NCBI GenBank assembly: GCA_903887415.1
Contig: CAISPO010000013.1
Span: 1-53,598, forward strand
From: an uncultured Bacteroidota bacterium
GTDB taxonomy: Bacteria; Bacteroidota; Bacteroidia; Chitinophagales; Chitinophagaceae
Length of the DNA stretch: 53,598 bases
Direction of reading: 5' to 3'
Positions 37,786-46,171 of this stretch are shown here, piece by piece (position 1 is the first letter of the stretch; each line of letters opens with the position of its first letter). The translations under genes were made by a program, and so were the position numbers. The notes beneath the pieces are model-generated. The model worked only from the letters and a program-made list of their open reading frames with translations. It made no database searches and was not told the DNA's origin.

Positions 37786-39678
37786 ATGATAGGATCAGAC
37801 AGGATACCGCTTAACAGGGAAGCCATAGCCAGCCGTATGTTTCGCAATGCCGCCAGGCAATGGGGGCTCAACGATACGAATATGGACAACTTTGACCCTG
37901 TGGTCAGGCTGCTCATAGAGGCCTGCTCGCTGGAGATGTACCAGCTCAGCAACCAGATAGAGAGTGTGCAGGAGCGTATGATCGAAAAACTTGCACGCCT
38001 CCTTACGCCCCAGGTATATGTGATCCCCAAGCCCGCACATGGCATTATGCACGCCCGTGGTGTGGATCCGGAAAGTACGTTGTCCAACACAATGCAGTTT
38101 TTTTACCACAAAAAAATAGCATCAAAAATCAATGGTCCGCTCGATTCCAATCTTGATGTTTTCTTTTCGCCGGTCGGCGCTTACAAAGTGATCGACGGGG
38201 ATATTAAGATAGTAGCCTCCGGGGATAACGTATATAGTGTGAACGATTCCTACCTGCAAAAAGAAACTTTCCTGAGAACGTCTAAGCGTATCCCATACCG
38301 TACGGTATGGGTAGGCATGGACCTCAACCCCCGTATTCTGGATATTACTAACCTTTCGTTTTTCTTTGATTTTAAAAATACACCTGATAAGGAAAAGTAT
38401 CTTTCCCTTATCCCATTTACCCAATGCTCTATCAATAACACGCCCGTACATTTTCACAGCGGCTTGTATGACCTTTATGCGGATGAAGGCAAAAATGCTT
38501 TTCAAAATTCACTCGAGGAATTATATATCAATAATCGCATAGAAAACTTCACCAGCGCATATTACCGCGATCAGTTCATCACCATTGATCCGCAAAATCA
38601 ATTCCTGCAGAATATCGCCCCGCTCAAACAAAAATACCCGGTAGAATTTGAAAGCATATTAGGCACAAAGGAACTGGCCACGTTTACCAAAGACCTGCTG
38701 TGGGCAAAACTTACGTTCCGGCCAGAGTTCTCTTACGACATACTCGATGATCTTACCATATCCATCAACTGTTTCCCGGTAGTCAACAGGCATCGTAATG
38801 AGATCACATACCGCCTGCAGCAATACTTCAACATCATACCTATGGTCTCCGAGGAGCAGTTTCTTTCTATCGAAAAAGTAGAAAGCACCGCCGCAGATGT
38901 CAGGAATGATAAAGAATACAAATACTACTCATTCGATCAGTTCGATAATTCGCAGAAAGGCACTTTTACAGTTCGCTCCGGCGACCTCGAGCGCTTTGAT
39001 AGCCGCAATGCGCTGGAGTACATGAACTACCTCGCTGAGTTGCTCAGAGATGAAAGCCGTGCATTCGCCGCCTTGGGGCAGGATTTTATCGCATCCATGA
39101 TCAAGCTGCTCAACCAGAGCATTTCACAGATAGAACAAAAAATAAAGCAGAACAGCATTGCCGTTGAAAACTCACCGGCATACCTGCTCATAAATCCTGT
39201 CGCCGAAGGGGATACCATATTCGCAAGGTTCTGGACCTGCAATGGTGAGCAGGGCAATTTTATTCGCAGTGGCTCAAAGCTCGAATTATACGAAGGCTCA
39301 CAGTTTAAGAAAGAAGGGCTTGTATTGATGACCACTACCACAGGCGGTGCCAACAAGCTGAAGAATACCGAAAGGCTGCCAGCCTATAAAAGTGTGCTTA
39401 TCTCGCGCGGGCGTATCGTAACGCAGGAAGACATTAAAGCGTACTGCGGTTTCTTCCTGAAAGGGAAAGCCGAGATAGATGCGCTGGAAATAACCAAGGG
39501 CGTAGGAATAGGGAGAAGGCCGATGGAAGGGCTTATACCCACCGTGGACATTAATATCAAAGCGGGAAAAAACGAACAACTGGCAGCCGAAGAATGGGAT
39601 GCCCTAAAGCATGAGCTGCTCGTGGGCCTCGAAGAGCAAAGCGCCGTGAACTTGAATTACCGGGTGTTTGTAAACTAA
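37786..39678 (+). CDS. tssF: T6SS baseplate protein TssF
   Basis: The 630-residue product shows the TssF pattern: an N-terminal helix with DPVVRLLIEACSLEMYQLSN and RMIEKLARLLTPQVYVIPKP, followed by the gp6-like strands PAHGIMHARGVDPESTLSNT, a central domain (NLSFFFDFKNTPDKEKYLSL) and a C-terminal region (AYKSVLISRGRIVTQEDIKA, YCGFFLKGKAEIDALE) like the family. It forms wedges with TssG. It closes the core operon and is followed by a strong terminator. Confidence 0.92.
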   Translation: MIGSDRIPLNREAIASRMFRNAARQWGLNDTNMDNFDPVVRLLIEACSLEMYQLSNQIESVQERMIEKLARLLTPQVYVIPKPAHGIMHARGVDPESTLSNTMQFFYHKKIASKINGPLDSNLDVFFSPVGAYKVIDGDIKIVASGDNVYSVNDSYLQKETFLRTSKRIPYRTVWVGMDLNPRILDITNLSFFFDFKNTPDKEKYLSLIPFTQCSINNTPVHFHSGLYDLYADEGKNAFQNSLEELYINNRIENFTSAYYRDQFITIDPQNQFLQNIAPLKQKYPVEFESILGTKELATFTKDLLWAKLTFRPEFSYDILDDLTISINCFPVVNRHRNEITYRLQQYFNIIPMVSEEQFLSIEKVESTAADVRNDKEYKYYSFDQFDNSQKGTFTVRSGDLERFDSRNALEYMNYLAELLRDESRAFAALGQDFIASMIKLLNQSISQIEQKIKQNSIAVENSPAYLLINPVAEGDTIFARFWTCNGEQGNFIRSGSKLELYEGSQFKKEGLVLMTTTTGGANKLKNTERLPAYKSVLISRGRIVTQEDIKAYCGFFLKGKAEIDALEITKGVGIGRRPMEGLIPTVDINIKAGKNEQLAAEEWDALKHELLVGLEEQSAVNLNYRVFVN

Positions 39679-39977
39679 AGTGCCCTGAGCTGCACAAGGC
39701 GCAGAAAAATAATACTATTACAGCTTGCGCCATTAAGGCAGCAAGCTGTTTTTTTTGTTCGCAGTAGCTATTATTTTTTTGTGAAGGATTAGAAAATATC
39801 AAATAATGCAGTAGTTTTAATTTGGCTTTTCTTTTACCATGATGTAGCATAGCGAAAGCAGGGTAGGATAAGGCCGGGAATCCAATTCGATGTTTTAACG
39901 TAGGTTAAAAGCGTTGGGCTGTAAACCTAACGTTATTTGTAAGTTCAAAATAATCAACACGCACATAAAATCATTAT
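39679..39977. other. 299-bp intergenic region downstream of the T6SS core
   Basis: The region contains the terminator at 39720-39756 and the leader of the next operon. No ORF of note is seen. A possible -7-like GTTATTTG lies near 39932 but is not convincing. Confidence 0.5.
39720..39756 (+). terminator. terminator of the T6SS core operon
   Basis: The arms ACAGCTTGC (39720-39728) and GCAAGCTGT (39741-39749), with a nested GCC/GGC pair and a single A bulge, are followed by T7. The hairpin lies 41 bases after the tssF stop. Confidence 0.9.
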
Positions 39978-40775
39978 ATGGCTAATAATATTCCTTACAA
40001 CGGAAATCCTACTACAGCTGTCAATCAATATTCCGCAAACCAAAGATTTTCAGACAATGTGGATAAGCTCAACGCTCAACTGGAGTTTGCTGGTAAATTA
40101 GCTCCCGATCTGAGCAAACAGCTAACCTTCATGAGAGATGTACTCACCTGTATGAAATCTGATACGCAGGCTGCAATATTGATCTCTAAATACCTTATCA
40201 AGTTAGCTAGCGAAAACCCGATCGGGAAGGCTGTATTTTCTATTTATGATGTGGGGTTTGAGACCGTTTTTAAGATGTTGATAATGAATGAGCGGGTTGA
40301 TAACATTAGGTTGGTCTTGGATGTGTTTACCGATTTTATTGATAGCAACCTGAAAGCAAAAAACAAATTGCTGAAATTTAATGCGAATACATTCCTGCAG
40401 GGGCCTGTTACTTTCTTACTTAAACAATGTTACAGTGCTAACAGCATTAAACTTGACCCGCAGCAAACAAATTCTTTGCTTGCTCAGCTCGGAAATGAAG
40501 GGAGGCAAATAGTAGCTGCACATGATGCCTTGCTGAGTCAGTTAGTGCCGGGAACTAAATCTATTTTTGATTTCGTTGATGGATATAAAAATCCCCAAGC
40601 CAAAGATATTATTGAATTTATCGGAAATGGCATTATTGACCGGGATATGGAAAGTTTTCAGTTTACACTTTCGGATACCAACTTTAAAGGGACAGATAAT
40701 TGGGTCTTAAGCAATCGCAATAATTGGGCTAACTGGTGTGATATGGCTACAAAAAAGACCGAAGATTTTCTGTAA
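39978..40775 (+). CDS. helical protein of unknown family, T6SS-linked
   Basis: The 265-residue product lacks a signal peptide. It is largely helical (FSDNVDKLNAQLEFAGKLAP, QAAILISKYLIKLASENPIG, NIRLVLDVFTDFIDSNLKAK) with a Trp/Asn-rich C-terminus (SNRNNWANWCDMATKK). I do not recognise a family. It starts the operon 39978-41695 (gaps 41 and 9 bases) directly after the T6SS core, so a secreted substrate, accessory factor or immunity role is possible, with no sequence evidence to choose. Confidence 0.6.
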   Translation: MANNIPYNGNPTTAVNQYSANQRFSDNVDKLNAQLEFAGKLAPDLSKQLTFMRDVLTCMKSDTQAAILISKYLIKLASENPIGKAVFSIYDVGFETVFKMLIMNERVDNIRLVLDVFTDFIDSNLKAKNKLLKFNANTFLQGPVTFLLKQCYSANSIKLDPQQTNSLLAQLGNEGRQIVAAHDALLSQLVPGTKSIFDFVDGYKNPQAKDIIEFIGNGIIDRDMESFQFTLSDTNFKGTDNWVLSNRNNWANWCDMATKKTEDFL

Positions 40776-40816
40776 TAACATGCTCTGTTACTAACAACTA
40801 TTCTAAACTACTTTTT

Positions 40817-41398
40817 ATGAAACCACTGCCTTCCGATTATACTAAGACTGCTGCTGATGAGCTAACAGATCATCAGAGATCAACGTTTCTTGATCCCAAC
40901 GATATATCGCAAGTCCTGTTGCAACAAGGAGATGCTTTGTGGCGTTTTGTAACCAGCAGTAAAAATATCAGATACTCTACATATTGGATCACTGATGAGA
41001 TGATGAAGGATTTTATGAGTGTCATCCATTCGTGGAATCTTTGGTCAGAGAATGGTATTCGCACTCTTGTGCGGGATGCACACGCCATTCCTACTCACTT
41101 CGAAACCCCTCAGGGTGTCAAGGAAAGCCAGAAAAGCAACTTTAGGTTCAGGGTAAAGGTAAAGACGCCTATCGTTGGCTATGTTGGGAAAACGGCGCCT
41201 CAGAGAGGCCCTGCTGTCGATTTTCATCCTCCTAAACACTGGGGATCCGAAATAATGAAACGGATTGAAACCAGAATAGGGGGATATAACCAGATTGTAG
41301 TACCTTGTTTTCAAGGCATTGGAAATAACGATGCTGAGCGGTATATAGATGACTTTTACTTTGCGCCTATGTTTAAAAAACCGCATCACGAAAAGTAA
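40817..41398 (+). CDS. hypothetical cytosolic protein, T6SS-linked
   Basis: The 193-residue soluble product has no signal peptide and no recognised domain. Visible features are a helical N-terminal half (ISQVLLQQGDALWRFVTSSK, DEMMKDFMSVIHSWNLWSEN) and a basic beta-rich second half (NFRFRVKVKTPIVGYVGKTA, GGYNQIVVPCFQGIGNNDAE). It lies between two other unknown genes in a compact operon downstream of tssF. Function unknown. Confidence 0.6.
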   Translation: MKPLPSDYTKTAADELTDHQRSTFLDPNDISQVLLQQGDALWRFVTSSKNIRYSTYWITDEMMKDFMSVIHSWNLWSENGIRTLVRDAHAIPTHFETPQGVKESQKSNFRFRVKVKTPIVGYVGKTAPQRGPAVDFHPPKHWGSEIMKRIETRIGGYNQIVVPCFQGIGNNDAERYIDDFYFAPMFKKPHHEK

Positions 41399-41407
41399 TG
41401 TTTTACC

Positions 41408-41695
41408 ATGCCTCCATCCGAATTTATACATCTCTTTGGTGACTATAAGCCCACCGTAGCCGTAGTTATCGCTGATCTAAAGCTCAGTAATCCCGTGCTT
41501 ACATTCATTCCGGCGGCTTCGCCTGAGTTAGCTGCCTGCATTATTCCTAAAGGGCAGAAAGGCAAAATAGAAGAGATAACCTCCGCAATTTGCCGCCTCA
41601 GTTTTAGCTTCAATGATAAAAGCACCGAAGCTCCGCAAAGCGCAGAATTCTGGATAAAGCGCCGTGATCTCGACCGCTTTTTCATCAGCAAATAG
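41408..41695 (+). CDS. small hypothetical protein (95 aa), T6SS-linked
   Basis: The 95-residue product starts 9 bases after the preceding stop. It is predicted soluble and mostly beta (YKPTVAVVIADLKLSNPVLT, ICRLSFSFNDKST) and ends with a charged helix (KRRDLDRFFISK). No family was recognised. Its small size and position at the end of the operon would suit an accessory or immunity protein, but this is only positional inference. Confidence 0.5.
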   Translation: MPPSEFIHLFGDYKPTVAVVIADLKLSNPVLTFIPAASPELAACIIPKGQKGKIEEITSAICRLSFSFNDKSTEAPQSAEFWIKRRDLDRFFISK

Positions 41696-41796
41696 ATCCC
41701 GGAAAAATCAATTGTGGAATTGCGCAACTCATGCTGCTTCACCCTATCCTTCGGAGTTCCCGCCAGGGAAGGAGCGAAGCTCGCGCGGTGAGGCCA

Positions 41797-42609
41797 CTAT
41801 TCCCCATACTTCTTAAAAATATCATTCAGATATTTCACCGCAGCGTCCAGTTCGCCCCCCTGCCAGTCCGTCTTTATGCGCTTCAGAAAATCCCTCAGCA
41901 TAATATCCAGTGGCGTAAAATTGGAAAGGTCGAAAGTGGTTGTCTTTTTCTCAGCCACCGGAGCCGCGGTCGTGGCTGCTGCAGCCTGTCTTGGGCTGTT
42001 ATCCTCGCGCACGCCCACGGAAAATGCAGGGCCCGATGACGTAGCAGCGCTCCGCTGCGGCCTTATACCAGCCACCATCAGCGTATCCTCTATATAAAAG
42101 CGTTTCACCGAATTATCCTCAGCTTCCAGCATTTTTGCTGCAAGCATTTCTATAGCCTTCCACGTAGTGGCGTCTTTCAATTTATGAAACACAGTGACGA
42201 TCGTATGTTCAGGGAAATCATCCGGATGGTCCACACTCGCTTTCTTCAGGAAGCCCTGTATCTTCTCTATATACTTCATATCCTGCGCCGGGATGTCCAT
42301 GTCTAGCTCTTCGGGTATTTCGGCATTGTTGTTAAAAAACGTTTCGGTGCAGGTGCCCGCGCAGTATATCGTCATTAATTTTTTTGCCACCTCTATACAA
42401 TGCCCCAGGTTGGCAGCCGGCATTGCCAGCGGGTTGCCCGAAAATACGGCCTGCACCGCTGCCAGGTCATTGCCGGAATTTAGCTTAGAGCCGCTGCTGC
42501 CGCCCACTCCCGGTATTTCCATAGAGTCGCATAGGTACCCGCACAGGTAAGTAAACACCACTCTCCCTGCCTCGTGATAAGCGCTTGGTTGAAGAACATT
42601 ATTTTCCAT
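41797..42609 (-). CDS. degenerate peptidase M41-like protein
   Basis: The product has 270 residues from ATG 42609; an in-frame extension to 42825 runs through the PAAR1 promoter and start and is unlikely. Residues 9-23 read AYHEAGRVVFTYLCG, the place of the FtsH-type HEAGH zinc motif, but the second zinc His is replaced by Arg. The following region (KKLMTIYCAGTCTETFF, then DIPAQDMKYIEKIQGFLK) is laid out like the M41 helical domain. The tail is Ala/Pro-rich with a final helical domain (LDIMLRDFLKRIKTDWQGG). Probably a catalytically dead or altered M41-like protein. It is divergent from PAAR1. Confidence 0.6.
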   Translation of the reverse strand: MENNVLQPSAYHEAGRVVFTYLCGYLCDSMEIPGVGGSSGSKLNSGNDLAAVQAVFSGNPLAMPAANLGHCIEVAKKLMTIYCAGTCTETFFNNNAEIPEELDMDIPAQDMKYIEKIQGFLKKASVDHPDDFPEHTIVTVFHKLKDATTWKAIEMLAAKMLEAEDNSVKRFYIEDTLMVAGIRPQRSAATSSGPAFSVGVREDNSPRQAAAATTAAPVAEKKTTTFDLSNFTPLDIMLRDFLKRIKTDWQGGELDAAVKYLNDIFKKYGE

Positions 42610-42770
42610 GATCGAATAGTTTAGAACCCCAATATAAAAAATATTCAGAAAATTCAATTTTATATTTTTGGTCCACATGGCAATTGCTCCATCTCTCTGT
42701 AAAATCTTTTCATAGTAACGCCATTTTTTTTTAACTTCACCTCTTACGACTAAAAACTTACGACTAAAAA

Positions 42771-43250
42771 ATGGGACAACCCGCAGCACGTATAGGAGAT
42801 ATGCACGTATGCCCGATGATGACACCGGGAGTGCCGCCTATACCCCATGTAGGTGGCCCCGTCAGCGGCCCCGGCGCCCCAACAGTGCTTATAGGTGGTA
42901 TGCCAGCCTCCGTGATGGGAGATATGTGTGTATGCGTAGGCCCGCCAGATACTATTATCCTCGGTTCTGCCGGTGTGTTGATATGCGGTAAGCCGGCAGC
43001 ACGTATGGGCGATTCATGTGCTCATGGCGGCACTATTGTCTTAGGCTGTCCTACCGTGCTCATAGGCGAGGCCGGTGGTGGTGGTGGTGGTGGCCTTGGC
43101 GCCATACCCGTAAACGTATTGGTTGACCTCATGGGTACTATGCCGCCCGCTGTAAGGAACCAGATGGCACAAGTGGTGGCAATGCGAGAGGCCGCCGCTG
43201 ATGGAACTCCGTTTTGTGAACAATGCGCCCAGGCAATTATGGGATCTTAA
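42771..43250 (+). CDS. PAAR spike-tip protein 1
   Basis: The 159-residue product carries a PAAR domain in residues 1-97 (AARIGDMHVCPMMTPG, IPHVGGPVSGPGAPTVLIGG, AARMGDSCAHGG) with the expected His/Cys metal positions (H12, H26, C83, H85). A Gly7 linker and a tail follow (AIPVNVLVDLMGTMPPAVRN, PFCEQCAQAIMGS) with a CxxC. It sharpens the VgrG spike and should bring cargo to it. The His-rich adaptor-like gene starts 9 bases downstream. Two paralogues follow at 47486 and 51313. Confidence 0.92.
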   Translation: MGQPAARIGDMHVCPMMTPGVPPIPHVGGPVSGPGAPTVLIGGMPASVMGDMCVCVGPPDTIILGSAGVLICGKPAARMGDSCAHGGTIVLGCPTVLIGEAGGGGGGGLGAIPVNVLVDLMGTMPPAVRNQMAQVVAMREAAADGTPFCEQCAQAIMGS

Positions 43251-43259
43251 ACAGAAGCT

Positions 43260-43724
43260 ATGGAACACGCTCATGAACACGAACACGCTCACGAACATGA
43301 ACACGGTCACGAACACGCTCACGAACATGAACACGTTCACGAACATGAACACGCGCACGAAAATACGCACACATTTGTGCACAACCTGTTTATAATTAAT
43401 GAGCACCAATTTCATACTATCGAGGCGGGTGTCATAGAAAATATCGCCTATACTTTTTTTGTAAAGCTGGTGGAAGAGGGCTTTGAGGTGGCTGACAAGT
43501 CTGTTGTTTCTTTCATTATTCATGATGCCATGGGCATGGCTATAGAGGAGAACGCCCAGCTATATGAGTACGCAAAGATCGCCGTTAAAAATAAGGAGCT
43601 GCTCGCAGAACATAAACCAGGCTGGGCGATGAACATACTGTATTCTGACTCAGATACGGAGTCCCGGTTGAAGTCGTTGCAGTCCTTCATTACTAAAAAT
43701 AATAAAACTGTAGTCAATGGGTAA
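43260..43724 (+). CDS. His/Glu-repeat protein with PAAR-associated helical domain (putative cargo adaptor)
   Basis: In this 154-residue product, residues 2-38 are an almost perfect His/Glu/Ala alternation (HAHEHEHAHEHEHGHEHAHE) of about 18 His. Residues about 45-150 (EHQFHTIEAGVIENIAYTFF, SFIIHDAMGMAIEENAQLYE, GWAMNILYSDSDTESRLKSL) align with the protein encoded at 51796, which is likewise placed straight after a PAAR gene. Similar small helical proteins occur beside PAAR/VgrG genes in other T6SS islands. A docking or adaptor role for the cargo at 43717 is inferred; its last 8 bases overlap that gene. The His tract should bind Zn, Ni or Cu. Confidence 0.65.
   Translation: MEHAHEHEHAHEHEHGHEHAHEHEHVHEHEHAHENTHTFVHNLFIINEHQFHTIEAGVIENIAYTFFVKLVEEGFEVADKSVVSFIIHDAMGMAIEENAQLYEYAKIAVKNKELLAEHKPGWAMNILYSDSDTESRLKSLQSFITKNNKTVVNG
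43264..43366 (+). repeat. short tandem repeat encoding the His/Glu tract
   Basis: Repeated CACGAA/CATGAA units, arranged in 18-24 base blocks (CACGAACACGCTCACGAA and variants), encode the His-Glu-Ala/His-Glu run. Unit multiples of 6 bases keep the frame, so tract length can vary without frameshift. Confidence 0.8.
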
Positions 43725-45636
43725 AGCTGTAAAATCTTGCCCGCTGAATACAACGCCGGCAACTCCGCCACCGTTGCCGCCGAAACCAAATTTGGCGAAG
43801 ATACCTCCGCCCTTACCGCCGAAAAAGCCGCTCCCCCCGCCGCCTCCACCTAAGAAGCAAAAGCCGAGTACAAAGATATCTATAGCTTGTGCGCACGGCA
43901 GGTCAAAGCCTTATCCTTTTGTCGGTCTTTACGAGGTCGTCCCCGATGTTCCTTCGGGTACCCCCGGTGGACCGCCAACTACGGCCTATAAAGACACCGT
44001 GACGGTAACATGGAGCGCAACTGCTCCGGATCCACCGCCGCCACCTGAATTGGAGGTTGATGACCGCTTCGCCGGTACAAGTAAAAAATACTCCGGGCCT
44101 TCATATAGTGTAGAGTTAAGCATCGATCCAAAAGATTTCTTAAAGAAAGGTGTAGCTGGCTTTTTCAAGGGGCTTATTACACGGGCGCATACCTATGGTC
44201 AGAAAAAAACCTACGGCATCAGCAATTACCCGGGCTGGGCCAACAGTGATGAGGTGGTTATCTATAATCCGGAGATATGGCAGTTGACCTTAGGCATTCC
44301 CGATGGCTTCTTCAATGCCAACTCAGACCTGATGGGAAACAATGCGTTCAGCAGCGCTTATCAAACAGGTACGCCATACGATAATTCCCCGCCCGATAAA
44401 ACAACTGCTGCGATTGGCTACGCAGATACTTCTGCCGACTGGGCGGCGCAATCCGTGCAGCTTACTTGCAACGGCGCAAAGATCCAGTCAAAAGGAATGG
44501 AGGCGTTGAGCAGCGCGCTCACCATTGTGGCTACCATAATGGATATTGTCAACGCCATTCAGAATTTCACACCGCAGGTGGGCTGGTATTTCCAGGTGCA
44601 GTACAGCATCATGCAGGGCCAGGTACAGTTCACCTGGGGCTGGAAGGAATATAAAGACCATCGCGCATACTACTATTTCAAAGCAGGTGGCGAGATAAAA
44701 GTATTTTCACTCTCTATCGAGATCGGTGCAGGTGCCAATGGTGTAATTGCCAAGGTGCAGGTCTTCGCAAAAGGCTCTGGCGATGTTACATGGAAGCCCA
44801 GTGTAGAGCACAATCAGCCAGACAAAAAGTTTGACATAGAGATGGCTTTTGCCGGTACCATTTCGCTCGCTGTTGGTGCGCGGTTCGAGGTGTTGCTATT
44901 AGTCAAAGTTGAGGCAACACTGAATACCGGCATCACCATTACCGGCACATTTATCTTCACCCCCGATGATCCGCTGAAAAAGACCCTGGACGTAACATTC
45001 AATGGTGTTTATGCCGAGTTATCCATTGGCGTAGGCCCGGTAGGTGCGTTCGCAGTAAATACCTATCGCAAGATCAAATCAAAGATAACCGGAGGTACAT
45101 ATACCAAACTGGAGCAGACCGATTGGAAGGGAACAATTAATGTCATTAACGAAAGGACCCTCGGCCATTGGGAGTGGCCTGACGAACAGAAGATATCACC
45201 CGATAAGCTGGCGCCCGCCACCATGAGAGATTATTTTGAGACCATGCTCCACGGCGGCTACACGGAAGGCAGCTCACTCACTTTCCGGAAGGATGCTGAG
45301 GGCAAGAGTAACGGTAATTATACTCTGCTGAATACGGAAGTAGTCCCGAATAGCGAGATCGCAAAGGCGCTGCAGGAGAAGGCGTCAAAATGGGCCACTG
45401 ATAACAAAGTGTTTTTCAAGCCACTCGATCCTTCAGGGGCGAGCTCACTGAACGGCCTGCTCATAAAAATGCGCAAAGACCTCGTGGCATTGGCTGTTGA
45501 TACGTCAAAAATATTGTCCCAATACATTAAGTACGATGACTTTGACACCTATCTGAATGGTGCATTCGTCACCACGTTGAATAAGAATTTGATTGGTATA
45601 TCAACATTGGTAGCGCTTGCGCCAACCACTCCCTGA
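43717..45636 (+). CDS. Pro-rich putative T6SS cargo/effector (639 aa)
   Basis: Residues 1-50 contain dense polyproline (PPPLPPKP, PPPLPPKKPLPPPPPPKK), followed by a conserved-looking ISIACAHGRSKPYPFVGLYE domain. The middle part (about residues 320-470) is a series of amphipathic strands (YYYFKAGGEIKVFSLSIEIG, ARFEVLLLVKVEATLNTGIT, YAELSIGVGPVGAFAVNTYR), and the C-terminal 150 residues are helical. No signal peptide. It overlaps the adaptor-like gene by 8 bases in a PAAR1-adaptor-cargo order, which is the basis for calling it cargo. Catalytic motifs were not seen; the strand series might suggest a membrane-acting protein, but this is speculation. Immunity gene not identified. Confidence 0.6.
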   Translation: MGKAVKSCPLNTTPATPPPLPPKPNLAKIPPPLPPKKPLPPPPPPKKQKPSTKISIACAHGRSKPYPFVGLYEVVPDVPSGTPGGPPTTAYKDTVTVTWSATAPDPPPPPELEVDDRFAGTSKKYSGPSYSVELSIDPKDFLKKGVAGFFKGLITRAHTYGQKKTYGISNYPGWANSDEVVIYNPEIWQLTLGIPDGFFNANSDLMGNNAFSSAYQTGTPYDNSPPDKTTAAIGYADTSADWAAQSVQLTCNGAKIQSKGMEALSSALTIVATIMDIVNAIQNFTPQVGWYFQVQYSIMQGQVQFTWGWKEYKDHRAYYYFKAGGEIKVFSLSIEIGAGANGVIAKVQVFAKGSGDVTWKPSVEHNQPDKKFDIEMAFAGTISLAVGARFEVLLLVKVEATLNTGITITGTFIFTPDDPLKKTLDVTFNGVYAELSIGVGPVGAFAVNTYRKIKSKITGGTYTKLEQTDWKGTINVINERTLGHWEWPDEQKISPDKLAPATMRDYFETMLHGGYTEGSSLTFRKDAEGKSNGNYTLLNTEVVPNSEIAKALQEKASKWATDNKVFFKPLDPSGASSLNGLLIKMRKDLVALAVDTSKILSQYIKYDDFDTYLNGAFVTTLNKNLIGISTLVALAPTTP

Positions 45637-45683
45637 TAAGCACCTGAATAGTGAGCCGCTCAGTTTTTGTTAAAAAAGTAAAA

Positions 45684-45691
45684 TTGAAATA
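45684..45691. repeat. left target-site duplication TTGAAATA
   Basis: This octamer directly abuts the left inverted repeat of the 701-bp element and is repeated exactly at 46393-46400. Confidence 0.85.
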
Positions 45692-45772
45692 GGTAACTCT
45701 TGTCGAGTTGGGACAAGATGAAGTGTAAAAATACAAATATTTCGTGTGAATAGTTACTTTTGAGTAAAACAC

Positions 45773-45934
45773 ATGAATATGGATACTAAGAAAATCAATA
45801 GCAACCCAACGTGGGTTTTTTCTATTTCTATAATTACAATACTTGGGACTGTGGCGGGAATAATCCCGCTTATCTCTGAAAGTAAAACGGCAAAGGTGCA
45901 AAAAGCACGGTATGGTGTTTATGAATTATCGTGA
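45773..45934 (+). CDS. small single-helix membrane protein inside the mini-transposon
   Basis: The 53-residue product (MNMDTKKINSNPTWVF start) has one hydrophobic helix (SISIITILGTVAGIIPLI) and a basic C-terminus (KVQKARYGVYELS). It overlaps the next small ORF by 14 bases. No family was recognised; coding status is supported only by composition and arrangement. Confidence 0.45.
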   Translation: MNMDTKKINSNPTWVFSISIITILGTVAGIIPLISESKTAKVQKARYGVYELS

Positions 45935-46070
45935 TGAACAAGCTAATTTGACAGCTTATAATTTCCTCACAGCTAACGGGATGGCGGCACTTCCGAAAAT
46001 CGGAGATAAGCCCAAATACCTGTACTTATTCAGGTTAGACGGCAAGCCAATACCAAACAATATGTTCTGA
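45921..46070 (+). CDS. small hypothetical protein inside the mini-transposon
   Basis: The 49-residue product (MNYRDEQANLTAYNFLTANG, then YLYLFRLDGKPIPNNMF) has a protein-like composition. An in-frame ATG at 45912 is an alternative start. A terminator hairpin follows 5 bases after the stop, supporting a real transcription unit 45773-46070. Confidence 0.45.
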   Translation: MNYRDEQANLTAYNFLTANGMAALPKIGDKPKYLYLFRLDGKPIPNNMF

Positions 46071-46074
46071 CTAA

Positions 46075-46110
46075 AACGGGCTGCAAAATATCGCAGCCCG
46101 TTGTTATATT
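46075..46110 (+). terminator. terminator inside the mini-transposon
   Basis: The arms AACGGGCTGC (46075-46084) and GCAGCCCGTT (46093-46102) form a perfect 10-bp stem with an 8-base loop, followed by a short T-containing tail. It ends the two-ORF unit. Confidence 0.75.
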
Positions 46111-46171
46111 GGGGATAAATTTCCAAATTTATTTCTATGGTCTTAGTAACTTTGAATAGTAAAGTAGCCGC

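Noticed and set aside
41696..41796. Possible terminator between the convergent genes at 41695 and 41797
   Set aside because: Only short imperfect pairings were seen, without a T-run on either strand.
41797..42609. Active FtsH-like protease
   Set aside because: The zinc motif reads HEAGR, lacking the second His, and there is no AAA+ domain.
42610..42825. Upstream extension of the M41-like gene to 342 residues
   Set aside because: It would run across the PAAR1 leader and start codon, and the extra residues are basic and unlike the rest; the HEAGR motif lies just after ATG 42609.
45645..45680. Terminator after the Pro-rich cargo gene
   Set aside because: TGAG/CTCA gives only a 4-bp stem before a T-run; too weak to list.
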